Numbered from the stretch's first letter, positions 1-6,275 are shown. The stretch: 8,315 nucleotides of DNA from Actinomycetota bacterium (GCA_005883365.1 VAXA01000171.1:1-8315); one strand, 5' to 3'. Notes: generated by a model not told the origin, from the sequence alone. Translations and numbers: made by a program.

Positions 1-300
1 GCTCGGCAGCTGGTGTTCGTGATCGAAGCGGACGGCCAGCCGGTGGGCGATCTCTGGCTCGCTGAGCGTGACGATGCCGCTCAGCGCAGCCTCTTCGTCT
101 ACGACATCCAGGTCGAGAAGCCGCATCGCGGCCGGGGCTACGGCCGGGCCGCGATGCTGTTCGCGGAGGACGAGGCCCGACGCCGCGGGTTCGATCGCGT
201 CGGGCTGAACGTCTTCGGCGGGAACGTCGCCGCGCGTCACCTCTACCGCTCGCTCGGCTACGAGGAGAACGCCGTGGCGATGAGCAAGACCCTCCGCTAG
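1..300 (+). CDS. GNAT family N-acetyltransferase, C-terminal part (5' end outside window)
   Basis: The frame is open to the first base of the window, so this is the 3' end of a longer gene; the GTG at 13 is unlikely to be the true start. GNAT enzymes move an acetyl group from acetyl-CoA to an amine. The visible part holds the acetyl-CoA pyrophosphate-binding motif HRGRGYGRA (R/Q-x-x-G-x-G/A type) after a beta strand (YDIQVEKP). It is followed by the typical LNVFGGNVAARHLYRSLGYEE segment, the final strand-helix of the fold, and the protein ends shortly afterwards as family members do. The substrate cannot be told. The stop TAG at 298-300 overlaps the stop of the convergent csbD-like gene within a shared CTAG. 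Confidence 0.85.
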   Translation, partial: ARQLVFVIEADGQPVGDLWLAERDDAAQRSLFVYDIQVEKPHRGRGYGRAAMLFAEDEARRRGFDRVGLNVFGGNVAARHLYRSLGYEENAVAMSKTLR

Positions 301-482
301 CGCGTCTTCTTCTTCACCTCGCTGCGGGCCTTGCCGGCCGTCTGCTGGGCCTTGCCCTTGAGAGCCTTGCCCACGCCCTTGGCTTCGGTCTTGCCGCTGC
401 CGGTCGCATAGCCGGCATTGGCCTTCGCCTCGCCCGCCGCCTCGTTCGCCTTCCCCTTCAAGCGCTGTGTCCGATCGGCCAT
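297..482 (-). CDS. CsbD-like small stress protein
   Basis: A 61-residue, highly charged, Lys/Ala/Gly-rich protein starting MADRTQRLKGKANEAAGEAK and ending in a basic tail. The repeated KGKA.E.AGKA pattern is the hallmark of the CsbD family, whose founding member in Bacillus is a general-stress (sigma-B) gene; the molecular role of the family is unknown. The start is an ATG at 480-482 with a strong Shine-Dalgarno GGGAGG 7-8 bases upstream. It is the last gene of a minus-strand cluster after msrA, with a gap of 58 bases. The leader contains a perfect hairpin that hides the ribosome binding site, listed separately. Upstream in-frame sequence is Arg/Ser-rich shadow of msrA and is not part of the gene. 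Short length and low complexity make the family call good but the function uncertain. Confidence 0.85.
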   Translation of the reverse strand: MADRTQRLKGKANEAAGEAKANAGYATGSGKTEAKGVGKALKGKAQQTAGKARSEVKKKTR

Positions 483-491
483 TGCAGATCC

Positions 492-513
492 CTCCCTCGG
501 TTGTCCGAGGGAG
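492..513 (-). promoter_or_regulatory. Hairpin covering the csbD-like gene's ribosome binding site
   Basis: A perfect inverted repeat, CTCCCTCGG then a 4-base loop then CCGAGGGAG, lies in the 58-base gap between msrA and the csbD-like gene. In the minus-strand RNA the 3' arm contains most of the Shine-Dalgarno sequence (GAGGGAG, with GG just outside), and two U-G pairs could extend the stem to cover the rest. No T-run follows on either strand, so it does not look like an intrinsic terminator. The likely inferred effect is reduced translation initiation until the stem opens, or an RNA-processing or stability boundary between msrA and the csbD-like gene. Confidence 0.6.
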
Positions 514-540
514 AACGGCCGCGGGCGACTGTCGGTTTTG

Positions 541-1191
541 CTACGCGGTCTTGAGCCCGACGGGACAGGCGACGCCGGTGCCGCCCAGGCCGCAGTAGCC
601 GTTCGGATTCTTGGCGAGGTACTGCTGGTGGTACGGCTCGGCGTAGTAGAACGGCCCCGCCTCCGCGATCTCCGTCGTGATCTCGCCGTAGCCGGCGCGC
701 GCGAGCTCCGCCGCGTACATGTCGCGGGATGCCTCCGCCGCCGTCCGCTGCGCCTCGTCCGCCCAGTACACCGCCGACCGGTACTGCGTGCCGCGGTCGT
801 TCCCTTGGCGCATCCCCTGGGTCGGATCGTGGTTCTCCCAGAACAGGCGCAAGACGCCTTCGAGCGGGAGGACGACTGGGTCGAAGACGACGAGCACGGC
901 CTCGGTGTGGCCGGTGCGCCCGCTGCAGACCTCCTCGTAGGTCGGGTTCGGCGTGTAGCCGCCCGCGTAGCCGACCGCAGTCGTGTAGACGCCGTCCGCT
1001 TGCCAGAACACGCGCTCGGCGCCCCAGAAGCAGCCCATCCCGACGACGAGCTGCTCCAGGCCTTCCGGAAACGGCGGCTGGAGCGGCGTCCCGAGCACGT
1101 CGTGGCGCTCGGGCACCTGCATCGGAGTCTCGCGCCCCGGCAGTGCATCCTCGGGCGTGACCTGCTCGACGTTCTTCGTGAAAAGGAACAT
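541..1191 (-). CDS. msrA: Peptide-methionine (S)-S-oxide reductase MsrA
   Basis: A 216-residue cytoplasmic repair enzyme that reduces the S epimer of methionine sulfoxide in proteins, with thioredoxin as the usual reductant. The active-site motif GCFWGAE is at residues 53-59, with the catalytic Cys at 54. Conserved family blocks follow: VGYAGG (73-78), [18 protein letters not shown] (82-99), FWENHDPTQ (117-125) and GTQYRSA (134-140). The C-terminal NGYCGLGG...ACP segment supplies two resolving cysteines at 200 and 209. This is the long, three-cysteine arrangement known from E. coli MsrA, including the N-terminal extension of about 50 residues. The ATG is 9 bases after the dedA-like stop, with only a weak GGGGA ahead of it, so translational coupling is likely. 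Its clustering with a csbD-like gene suggests a stress-response unit (inference). Confidence 0.96.
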   Translation of the reverse strand: MFLFTKNVEQVTPEDALPGRETPMQVPERHDVLGTPLQPPFPEGLEQLVVGMGCFWGAERVFWQADGVYTTAVGYAGGYTPNPTYEEVCSGRTGHTEAVLVVFDPVVLPLEGVLRLFWENHDPTQGMRQGNDRGTQYRSAVYWADEAQRTAAEASRDMYAAELARAGYGEITTEIAEAGPFYYAEPYHQQYLAKNPNGYCGLGGTGVACPVGLKTA

Positions 1192-1200
1192 GTCCCCAGC

Positions 1201-1887
1201 TTACGCCGCGCCCTCCTCCTCGCCGAGCTCCTCCTCGATCGAGGCGCCGATCTCGCGCTCGGCACGCTCCTGCAGCTCCGCCTCCTTGCGCCTCGTCCAG
1301 CCGACGAAGGCGACGAGGACCACGGTCCCGGCGACGCCGATCGTGACGTCGATCGTCGTGCTCAGCTGCCGCAGCGCCCCGCCGAACTCGTAGTAGACGA
1401 GGCCGTAGAGCGGTGCCCAGACGACCCCGCCGGCGGCGTTGAAGACGAGGAAGCGGCCCCACTCCATGTGGTTCGCGCCGGCGAGGAATGCCGCCCACGT
1501 GCGGAGGATCGAGACGAATCGCCCCCAGAAGACGACCTTGCCGCCGTGGCGCCGGAAGAGCCAGATCCCGATCTTGAGCCGCCCCTCGTGCAGGCGGATC
1601 TTGTGACCGTGCCGCACCAGCAGCCTGGCGCCGCCGTAGCGGCCGATGGAGAAGCCGATGTTGTCCCCGAGGACCGCCCCCGCGATCGCCACCGCGACGA
1701 TCCACCAGATCTCGAGCTTGTGGGTCGAGCCGGCGTAGAGCGCCGCCCCGACGAGCGCCGTCTCGCCCGGCACCGGCACGCCGATGCTCTCCACCATCAC
1801 GAGCAGGAAGACCACGAGGTAGCCGTACGACGAGAGCCAGCCGTCGATCGTGTGCGTCGAGAGGAAGAAGCCGAGCGTCACTGCCAC
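1201..1887 (-). CDS. DedA family membrane protein (VTT/SNARE-associated domain)
   Basis: A 228-residue integral membrane protein. The family is linked to membrane homeostasis and, for some members, to flipping of lipid carriers such as undecaprenyl phosphate; the substrate here is not known. Conserved features are the re-entrant-loop motif ESIGVPVPGE (33-42) with the acidic residue expected in the family, GDNIGFSIGRYGG (74-86), and the GRFVSILRTWAAFLAGANHM block (122-141) with its conserved arginines. Hydrophobic spans are near 22-35, 62-80, 148-166 and 182-198. The tail (200-228) is very acidic and cytoplasmic-looking. The start is GTG at 1885-1887, four bases after AGGTGA; a second in-frame GTG two codons later is possible. 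It heads the dedA-msrA-csbD cluster. Confidence 0.93.
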   Translation of the reverse strand: MAVTLGFFLSTHTIDGWLSSYGYLVVFLLVMVESIGVPVPGETALVGAALYAGSTHKLEIWWIVAVAIAGAVLGDNIGFSIGRYGGARLLVRHGHKIRLHEGRLKIGIWLFRRHGGKVVFWGRFVSILRTWAAFLAGANHMEWGRFLVFNAAGGVVWAPLYGLVYYEFGGALRQLSTTIDVTIGVAGTVVLVAFVGWTRRKEAELQERAEREIGASIEEELGEEEGAA

Positions 1888-1890
1888 ATC

Positions 1891-1911
1891 CTCACCTGCC
1901 GCTCACCTGCC
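1891..1911 (-). repeat. Duplicated Shine-Dalgarno-like 10-mer upstream of the dedA-like gene
   Basis: The 10-mer GGCAGGTGAG (minus-strand sense) occurs twice at an 11-base step, separated by one base. The copy nearer the gene supplies the Shine-Dalgarno sequence of the dedA-like GTG start; the other lies 11 bases further upstream. This looks like a small slippage duplication. It may simply offer two ribosome docking sites. Confidence 0.5.
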
Positions 1912-1918
1912 CCGTCTA

Positions 1919-2068
1919 ACCTGCCGAGCAGAGGCCGGTTGGCAGCCCTTCTCCGTTAACCACGCCGCGCACACGCTGACCCCGCTCGTCGGCGGCCTCC
2001 TCTTCGCTGGGTACTGCGCCGCCGCGCTCGCGATCGCTGCGGTGCTGCTTGTCCGCCGCGACATTTGA
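1919..2068 (+). pseudogene. 3'-end remnant of an ABC-2 type permease gene
   Basis: Only the last roughly 45 codons of an ABC permease remain, reading FSVNHAAHTLTPLVGG and a final membrane span ending LLVRRDI at TGA 2066-2068. The segment matches, base by base, the end of the intact permease gene at 2786-3616, where the residues are FSLDHAAHTLTPLVGG...LLVKRDV. By eye the two stretches are nearly 90% identical in DNA. An extra A near 1930 shifts the frame relative to the intact gene at the left end, which fits a decaying remnant. Nothing upstream resembles the rest of a permease; the sequence runs directly into the dedA-like gene's leader. It is best read as the last piece of an earlier ATPase-permease cassette in a tandem array, most of which was deleted. 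Confidence 0.8.
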
Positions 2069-2089
2069 CCGCGAGCAGGCGGATGCGCC
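1919..2089 (+). repeat. Copy A of a dispersed 170-bp direct repeat (permease 3' end plus downstream spacer)
   Basis: This block matches 3468-3637 with one single-base insertion and roughly 20 substitutions counted by eye. Homology continues past the stop codon into the spacer, up to and including GCAGGCGGATGCGCC (2075-2089). It then ends abruptly where ABC ATPase coding sequence begins. The abrupt end marks a recombination or deletion junction at about 2089/2090. Confidence 0.8.
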
Positions 2090-2789
2090 CGAGGTCGGCG
2101 GGCTGCTCGAAGCGCGCTCCGTCCACACCGGACGGTCGGCGTACAACCACTTGCTCGCGCTCGCGCAGACGCACGGGATTCCGAAGCGGCGCGTCGCGGA
2201 CCTGATCGACCTCGTCGGCCTGCACGAGGTGGCGCGAAAGCGCACCGGCCAGTTCTCGCTCGGCATGGGCCAGCGGCTCGGCATCGCAGCTGCGCTCCTC
2301 GGCGATCCGAAGACGGTGATGCTCGACGAGCCGGTCAACGGCCTCGACCCCGAGGGCATCCACTGGGTGCGCAACCTCCTCAAGGGGCTCGCCGCCGAGG
2401 GCCGCACGGTCTTCGTTTCCTCCCACCTGATGAGCGAGATGGCTCTCACCGCCGACCACCTCATCGTGATCGGCCGGGGAAAGCTGATCGCGGACACGAG
2501 CGTCGACGACTTCGTCTCGCGCGCCTCGCAGAAGGTCGTGCTCGTCCGCTCGCCCGAGCTCGAGCGTCTGCGGACGGAGCTCGCGGGCCCTGCCGTCTCG
2601 CTCGTCGCCGCCGATCGCGGAGCGCTCGAGGTGCACGGGCTGACGGCGGAGCAGGTCGGCGAGGTGGCGGCCGGTGCCGGGATCGCGCTCCACGAGCTGA
2701 CGCCGCTGCAGGCGTCGCTCGAGGAAGCGTTCATGAACCTCACGCGCGACGAGCTCGAGTTCGCGACCGAGATGGAGGCGGTGGCATGA
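2090..2789 (+). pseudogene. ABC transporter ATP-binding protein lacking its N-terminal Walker A region
   Basis: The remaining frame encodes the C-terminal two-thirds of an exporter ATPase of the type paired with ABC-2 permeases. Family homology begins at EVGGLLEARSVHTGRSAYN. It continues with the signature motif in the form FSLGMGQ (from 2253), Walker B TVMLDEP (2313-2333), the D-loop NGLD, the switch histidine in VFVSSH, and a C-terminal extension of about 90 residues. The N-terminal roughly 80 residues, which should carry the Walker A P-loop GPNGAGKST, are absent. In their place is the permease remnant and spacer. In-frame readthrough from a TTG at 2049 is open, but no good start signal is seen. 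Without a P-loop the product should not hydrolyse ATP. The rest of the frame is intact and its last codons carry the ribosome binding site of the next gene, so the loss looks recent or is an assembly join. Confidence 0.8.
2774..2778 (+). promoter_or_regulatory. Strong ribosome binding site of the ABC permease gene
   Basis: GGAGG lies 7 bases before the ATG at 2786, inside the last codons of the truncated ATPase frame. It fixes the permease start and the ATGA overlap between the two genes. Confidence 0.75.
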
Positions 2790-3616
2790 GCGCAGTCACC
2801 CCGATGGTGCGGATCCCCCGCCTCGAGGTCACCGGCCGCGTGGCGTTCCACCGCGTCCTGATCTCCGAGTGGACGAAGCTTCGCTCGGTCCGCTCGACGA
2901 AATGGTCGCTCGTCGTGGGCTTCCTCCTCACGATCGCCTTCCCCGTCATCTTCGCCTTCGTGACGTCCTCGCACTGGGGGACGATGTCTCCGCACGAGCG
3001 CGCCGACCGCCACCCGCTCGACGTCGCGCTGGCCGGCGTCAACGTCGCGCAGCTGGCGATCGCCGTCCTGGGCGTCCTGCTGATCAGCGCCGAGTACTCG
3101 ACCGGCTCGATCCGCTCCACGTTCACCGCTGTGCCGAGACGGCTGCTCGTGCTGTGGGCGAAGATCCTCGACTACGCCGTCGTCTCCTTCGTGCTCATGG
3201 TGCCGGCCGTGCTCGCGAGCTTCTTCGCGAGCCAGGCGATCCTTGCGCGGCACCACATCCTCCAGATCTCGTTCACCCAGGCCGGCGTCGCGCGGTCGGT
3301 GATCGGCGGCGCTGTATACGTCATGCTCGTCGGGATCTTCGCGCTCTCGCTCGGCGCGATCGTGCGGAGCACGGCGGGCGGCATCGCGACCTTCGCGGGG
3401 ATCTTCTTCGTGCTGCCGCCGCTCATGAACATCCTGCCGCTGAGCTGGAACAACGCGATCACCCAGTACCTGCCGAGCGAGGCCGGTCGACAGCTCTTCT
3501 CCCTTGACCACGCGGCGCACACGCTGACGCCGCTCGTCGGCGGTCTCCTCTTCGCGGGGTACTGCGCCGCCGCGCTTGCGATCGCGGCCGTGCTGCTCGT
3601 CAAGCGCGACGTTTGA
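2786..3616 (+). CDS. ABC-2 type transporter permease
   Basis: A 276-residue membrane subunit of an ABC exporter. A short cytoplasmic N-terminus with SEWTKLRSVRSTKW (27-40) is followed by about six hydrophobic spans near 42-60, 85-102, 128-150, 172-192, 198-217 and 248-270. The N-terminal E-W-T-K-L-R-S motif and the EYSTGSIRSTFTAVPRR loop (103-119) are characteristic of actinobacterial ABC-2 permeases that sit beside an ATPase gene. The ATG overlaps the ATPase stop as ATGA and has a perfect ribosome binding site. The gene looks complete. Because its adjacent ATPase has lost Walker A, the permease would need an ATPase from elsewhere to work. The transported substrate (drug, lipid or peptide) cannot be inferred. 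Confidence 0.88.
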   Translation: MSAVTPMVRIPRLEVTGRVAFHRVLISEWTKLRSVRSTKWSLVVGFLLTIAFPVIFAFVTSSHWGTMSPHERADRHPLDVALAGVNVAQLAIAVLGVLLISAEYSTGSIRSTFTAVPRRLLVLWAKILDYAVVSFVLMVPAVLASFFASQAILARHHILQISFTQAGVARSVIGGAVYVMLVGIFALSLGAIVRSTAGGIATFAGIFFVLPPLMNILPLSWNNAITQYLPSEAGRQLFSLDHAAHTLTPLVGGLLFAGYCAAALAIAAVLLVKRDV

Positions 3617-3637
3617 CCCCGCGCAGGCGGATGCGCC
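3468..3637 (+). repeat. Copy B of the 170-bp direct repeat (inside the intact permease gene)
   Basis: This is the counterpart of 1919-2089. It covers the last roughly 49 codons of the intact permease and 21 bases of downstream spacer. Here the repeat lies in its natural context, which identifies copy A as the displaced remnant. Confidence 0.8.
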
Positions 3638-4805
3638 TGCCACCATGAGGACGTGAGCACCGACGAATCGCGTACCGCGCGCGTCCTCACCGACGCGGCC
3701 GCGCTCGGCTCTGCCGCGGCGAGCGCCTTCGCGCGCCGCCTGACGGTCGCGCTCGGGGGCGAGGAGCGCACACGCGTGATCATCGTCTTGGCCGCGATCC
3801 TCGGCCTGAGCGGCGCCGACGCGGCAACGGTGGGCGCCTCGGCGAGCGAACTGCGTGCCGGCCTGCACATCACGAACACGGACATCGGCCTGCTCGTCGC
3901 GGTCAGCTCCCTCGTCGGCGCGGTGGCGTCGCTGCCGTTCGGCGTCCTGGCCGACCGCGTGCGACGAACTCGGGTGCTCGGCGCGACGATCGTCCTCTGG
4001 GGCGGCGCGATGCTGTGGAGCGCGACGGCCACGAGCTTCGGGGAGCTGCTTTGGACGCGCCTCTTCCTCGGCGCCGTCACGGCCTCGGCCGGGCCGATGG
4101 TCGCCTCGCTCGTCGGCGACTGGTTCGGAAGCTGGGAGCGCGGCCGGATCTACGGCGTCATTCTCGCGGGCGAGTACCTCGGCGCCGGCGTGGGCTTCGC
4201 GGTCACCGGCAACATCTCCCTCCTCTCTTGGCGCGCTGCGTTCGTCATCCTCGCGCTGCCGGCCTTCGCCCTCGCCGTCATCGTCTGGCGCCTGCGCGAG
4301 CCGGAGCGCGGCGGCCAGGGAGTGCTTGCCTCCGACTTGGGGCCTCCTCCACCCGAGGCGGTCGCGCAAGCGGACGGAGGCTCGCAAGTGACGGACGCCC
4401 AGCGACTTGCGCAAGAGCATGGCCTCGAGCCGGATCCCGAGCTCGTCGTCGACGCAAAAACGGCGCGGCGCATGGGGCTCGTCAGCGCCACCCGTTACGT
4501 CCTACACGTGCGGACGAACGTCGTCCTCATCGCCGCGAGCGCGTGCGGCTACTACTTCCTCGCCGGCCTCCAGACCTTCGGCCTGGAGTTCTCGAAGGAG
4601 CAGTACCGGATCGACCAGCCTCTCGCCAGCACCCTGCTGCTCGTGGTCGGCGGCGGTGCACTCGCCGGTGTGCTCTTCGGCGGCTCGGTCGGCGACTGGC
4701 TCCTCAAGCGCGGGCGGCTCAATGCACGAGTGATCACGCCGGCGGTCGCCGCTGCCGCAACCTTCGTCCTCTTCATTCCCGCGATCTTCACGCGCGACGC
4801 CGTGA

Positions 4806-5063
4806 CGGCCGTCCCCTACCTGACGGCGGCTGCTTTCTTCCTAGGCGCTCAGAATCCACCCCTCGACGCGGCGCGGCTCGACATCATGCCGCCGCTCCTC
4901 TGGGGTCGCGCCGAGGCCGTGCGCACGTTGCTCCGGCCGTCCCCTACCTGACGGCGGCTGCTTTCTTCCTAGGCGCTCAGAATCCACCCCTCGACGCGGC
5001 GCGGCTCGACATCATGCCGCCGCTCCTCTGGGGTCGCGCCGAGGCCGTCCGCACGTTGCTCCG
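4806..5063 (+). repeat. 128-bp tandem duplication inside the MFS gene
   Basis: Copies 4806-4935 and 4934-5063 are each 130 bases, share CG at the junction and have a period of 128. They differ at one base only: G at 4921 against C at 5049, a synonymous change in a Val codon. Since 128 is not a multiple of 3, the duplication shifts the reading frame. Confidence 0.95.
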
Positions 5064-5275
5064 CTCGTTGGCGATCGCGCTCGCCCCGCTCCTCTTCGGC
5101 GCCGTCTCGGACTACATCTTCGGCGGCGGCCGCTCGGGCTTGCAGTGGACGTTCGTCGTCATGCTCCTCCCCCTCGGTCTCAGCTCGTGGCTCCTGTTCA
5201 AGGGCCTGCACACGTATCCGGCCGATGTCGCCACCGCCGCTGCCAGCGCCGAGGCCGAGCGCGCCCCTCCGCCTC

Positions 5276-5281
5276 AGGAGG
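5276..5281 (+). promoter_or_regulatory. Ribosome binding site of the two-repeat membrane protein gene
   Basis: AGGAGG lies in the last codons of the MFS gene. It is 4 bases before the GTG at 5286 and 1 base before an in-frame GTG at 5283, which favours 5286 as the start. Confidence 0.65.
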
Positions 5282-5285
5282 CGTG

Positions 5286-6041
5286 GTGAGTACCGGCAAC
5301 GCATTCCTCGTCCTCTCCGCCTTCCTCGCGAGCGGGGTCGAGATGGTTGAGGCGCTGACGATCGTCCTGGCCGCCGGCGTCGCCCGTGGCTGGCGCTCGG
5401 CGCTCGCCGGCCTGGGCGCGGCGACGCTCGCGCTCGCGGTCGTCGTCGCGGCCCTCGGGCCGGCGCTCACGCACATCCCGCTGCAGGCGTTGCGCCTCGT
5501 CGTGGGCGCCCTGCTCCTCGTCTTCGGCCTGCAATGGCTGCGCAAGGCGATCCTGCGCGCTAGCGGCTACAAGCCGCTCCACGACGAGGACGAGATCTTC
5601 AGGCGAGAACTCGCGGAGGCGCACGGCGCAGCGCGGCTCGAGCGCGGGAGCCTCGACTGGTACGGGTTCACGCTCGCCTTCAAGGGCGTGCTGCTCGAGG
5701 GGCTCGAGGTCGTGTTCATCGTCCTCACCTTCGGCAGCGCGCAGGGCTCGATCCCGCTGGCGGCCGCCGGCGCGGGCGGGGCGCTCGTCCTCGTGGGCGG
5801 AGTGGGCGTCGCAGTGCGCGCGCCGCTCGCCCGAGTGCCCGAGAACGCGATGAAGTTCGCGGTCGGCGTGATGCTGACGACGTTCGGGATCTTCTGGTCG
5901 GCCGAGGGCGCGGGCGCGGACTGGCCCGGGTCCGATGCTTCGCTCCTCGGCGTCCTCGGCTTCGTCGTCCTCTCGTCCTTCCTCCTCGTGCGGCTGCTGC
6001 GGAGAGAGCGCCGTTCCGTCCTCCGGACCGTCGAGGCATGA
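5286..6041 (+). CDS. Two-repeat integral membrane protein with ExxE motifs (COG4280-like)
   Basis: A 251-residue, probably six- to seven-span membrane protein. It resembles, from memory, an uncharacterised family of predicted membrane proteins (COG4280). The two halves look alike. GVEMVEALTIVLAAG (18-32) corresponds to LLEGLEVVFIVLTFG (136-150), and ALRLVVGALLLVFGLQWL (68-85) corresponds to AMKFAVGVMLTTFGIFW (188-204). Each half therefore has a membrane-embedded E-x-x-E (Glu19/Glu22 and Glu138/Glu141). This arrangement recalls the iron permease FTR1, with its REGLE motif, though the arginine is absent. A metal- or small-solute-transport role is inference only. A charged cytoplasmic loop (about 88-122) joins the halves. 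The start overlaps the MFS stop (GTGA) and the stop overlaps the next start (ATGA), so the three genes are probably co-translated. Confidence 0.85.
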   Translation: MSTGNAFLVLSAFLASGVEMVEALTIVLAAGVARGWRSALAGLGAATLALAVVVAALGPALTHIPLQALRLVVGALLLVFGLQWLRKAILRASGYKPLHDEDEIFRRELAEAHGAARLERGSLDWYGFTLAFKGVLLEGLEVVFIVLTFGSAQGSIPLAAAGAGGALVLVGGVGVAVRAPLARVPENAMKFAVGVMLTTFGIFWSAEGAGADWPGSDASLLGVLGFVVLSSFLLVRLLRRERRSVLRTVEA

Positions 6042-6194
6042 GCCGGCTCGCAGCGTTCGGCCGCTTCTGGTGGGACTTCGTGATCGGCGACGACTGGCTC
6101 GTCGCGGTCCTCGTCGCCGTCGCGATCGGCGCTACCGGTCGCCGTCCTGCTCGTTCTGTGGCTCTCCCTGCGGCGGGCGATACGCTCGGCCTAG
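6038..6194 (+). pseudogene. Small membrane protein gene, apparently frameshifted
   Basis: An ATG overlapping the previous stop (ATGA) begins MSRLAAFGRFWWDFVIGDDW followed by a hydrophobic run LVAVLVAVAIGA, which reads as a short membrane protein. From about 6132 this frame turns into non-hydrophobic sequence (TGRRPARSV) and runs into the tRNA, stopping only at 6211. In the next frame the same DNA reads PVAVLLVLWLSLRRAIRSA and stops at TAG 6192-6194, just before the tRNA. That is a convincing final span with a basic end. An indel near 6130-6140 would explain this; GTCGCCGTC occurs on both sides, so slippage or a short deletion is plausible. The protein is not recognised as a named family. The alternative is an unspliced 57-residue product that enters the tRNA gene, which seems less likely. 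Confidence 0.5.
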
Positions 6195-6201
6195 CAGTCG
6201 C

Positions 6202-6275
6202 GGGCCCGTAGCTCAGCTGGTCAGAGCAGCGGACTCATAATCCGTTGGTCCCTGGTTCGAATCCAGGCGGGCCCA
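6202..6275 (+). tRNA. tRNA with CAT anticodon (elongator tRNA-Met or tRNA-Ile2)
   Basis: A full cloverleaf can be drawn. The acceptor stem GGGCCCG pairs perfectly with CGGGCCC (6268-6274), with discriminator A at 6275. The D stem is GCTC/GAGC. The anticodon stem GCGGA/TCCGT carries loop CTCATAA (anticodon CAT), and the T arm is CCTGG-TTCGAAT-CCAGG. CCA is not encoded. Position 1 pairs with position 72, so it is not initiator tRNA. CAT can mean elongator Met or the Ile isoacceptor whose C34 is changed to lysidine by TilS; the sequence alone does not let me choose. The gene begins 7 bases after the likely stop of the preceding small gene, so it may be processed from the upstream transcript. Confidence 0.95.

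Larger units (their letters stand above)
3653..5289 (+). pseudogene. MFS transporter, frameshifted by a 128-bp tandem duplication
   Basis: The GTG start at 3653 (GAGG just upstream) opens a frame encoding an MFS permease with the family's motif A, GVLADRVRRTRVLG (97-110), after the second span. A long cytoplasmic central loop (about 214-285) and a second-half motif-A-like GDWLLKRGRL (347-356) follow. The frame is correct up to residue 428 (RTLLR), then enters the second copy of a 128-bp tandem duplication out of phase and stops at TGA 4949-4951 after 432 residues. The true end, SLAIALAPLLFGAVSDY... to PPPQEAW, continues in another frame to TGA 5287-5289. Removing one repeat unit gives a single 502-residue protein, normal for the family. 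The truncated form would lack the last one or two membrane spans. The substrate is unknown. The intact end overlaps the next gene as GTGA. Confidence 0.85.

Noticed and set aside
492..513. Hairpin after msrA as an intrinsic terminator
   Set aside because: Neither strand has a T-run after the stem; the overlap with the csbD-like ribosome binding site explains it better.
418..1959. A 513-codon open frame on the plus strand over csbD, msrA and dedA
   Set aside because: The msrA and dedA products opposite are certain; this frame is a GC-bias shadow rich in Arg, Asp and Glu.
2049..2089. TTG at 2049 as a functional start of a fused ATPase
   Set aside because: It has no ribosome binding site, its first codons are permease tail read in the wrong frame, and the product would lack Walker A.
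1916..4420. An 834-codon open frame on the minus strand, antisense to the ABC and MFS genes
   Set aside because: Its composition is extremely rich in Arg, Asp, Glu and Ala, with no recognisable domain, and it mirrors the codon bias of the real genes opposite.
6202..6275. tRNA 3' end as an attachment site of an integrated element
   Set aside because: No second copy of the tRNA 3' end and no integrase gene were found in the window, so only the suspicion is recorded.
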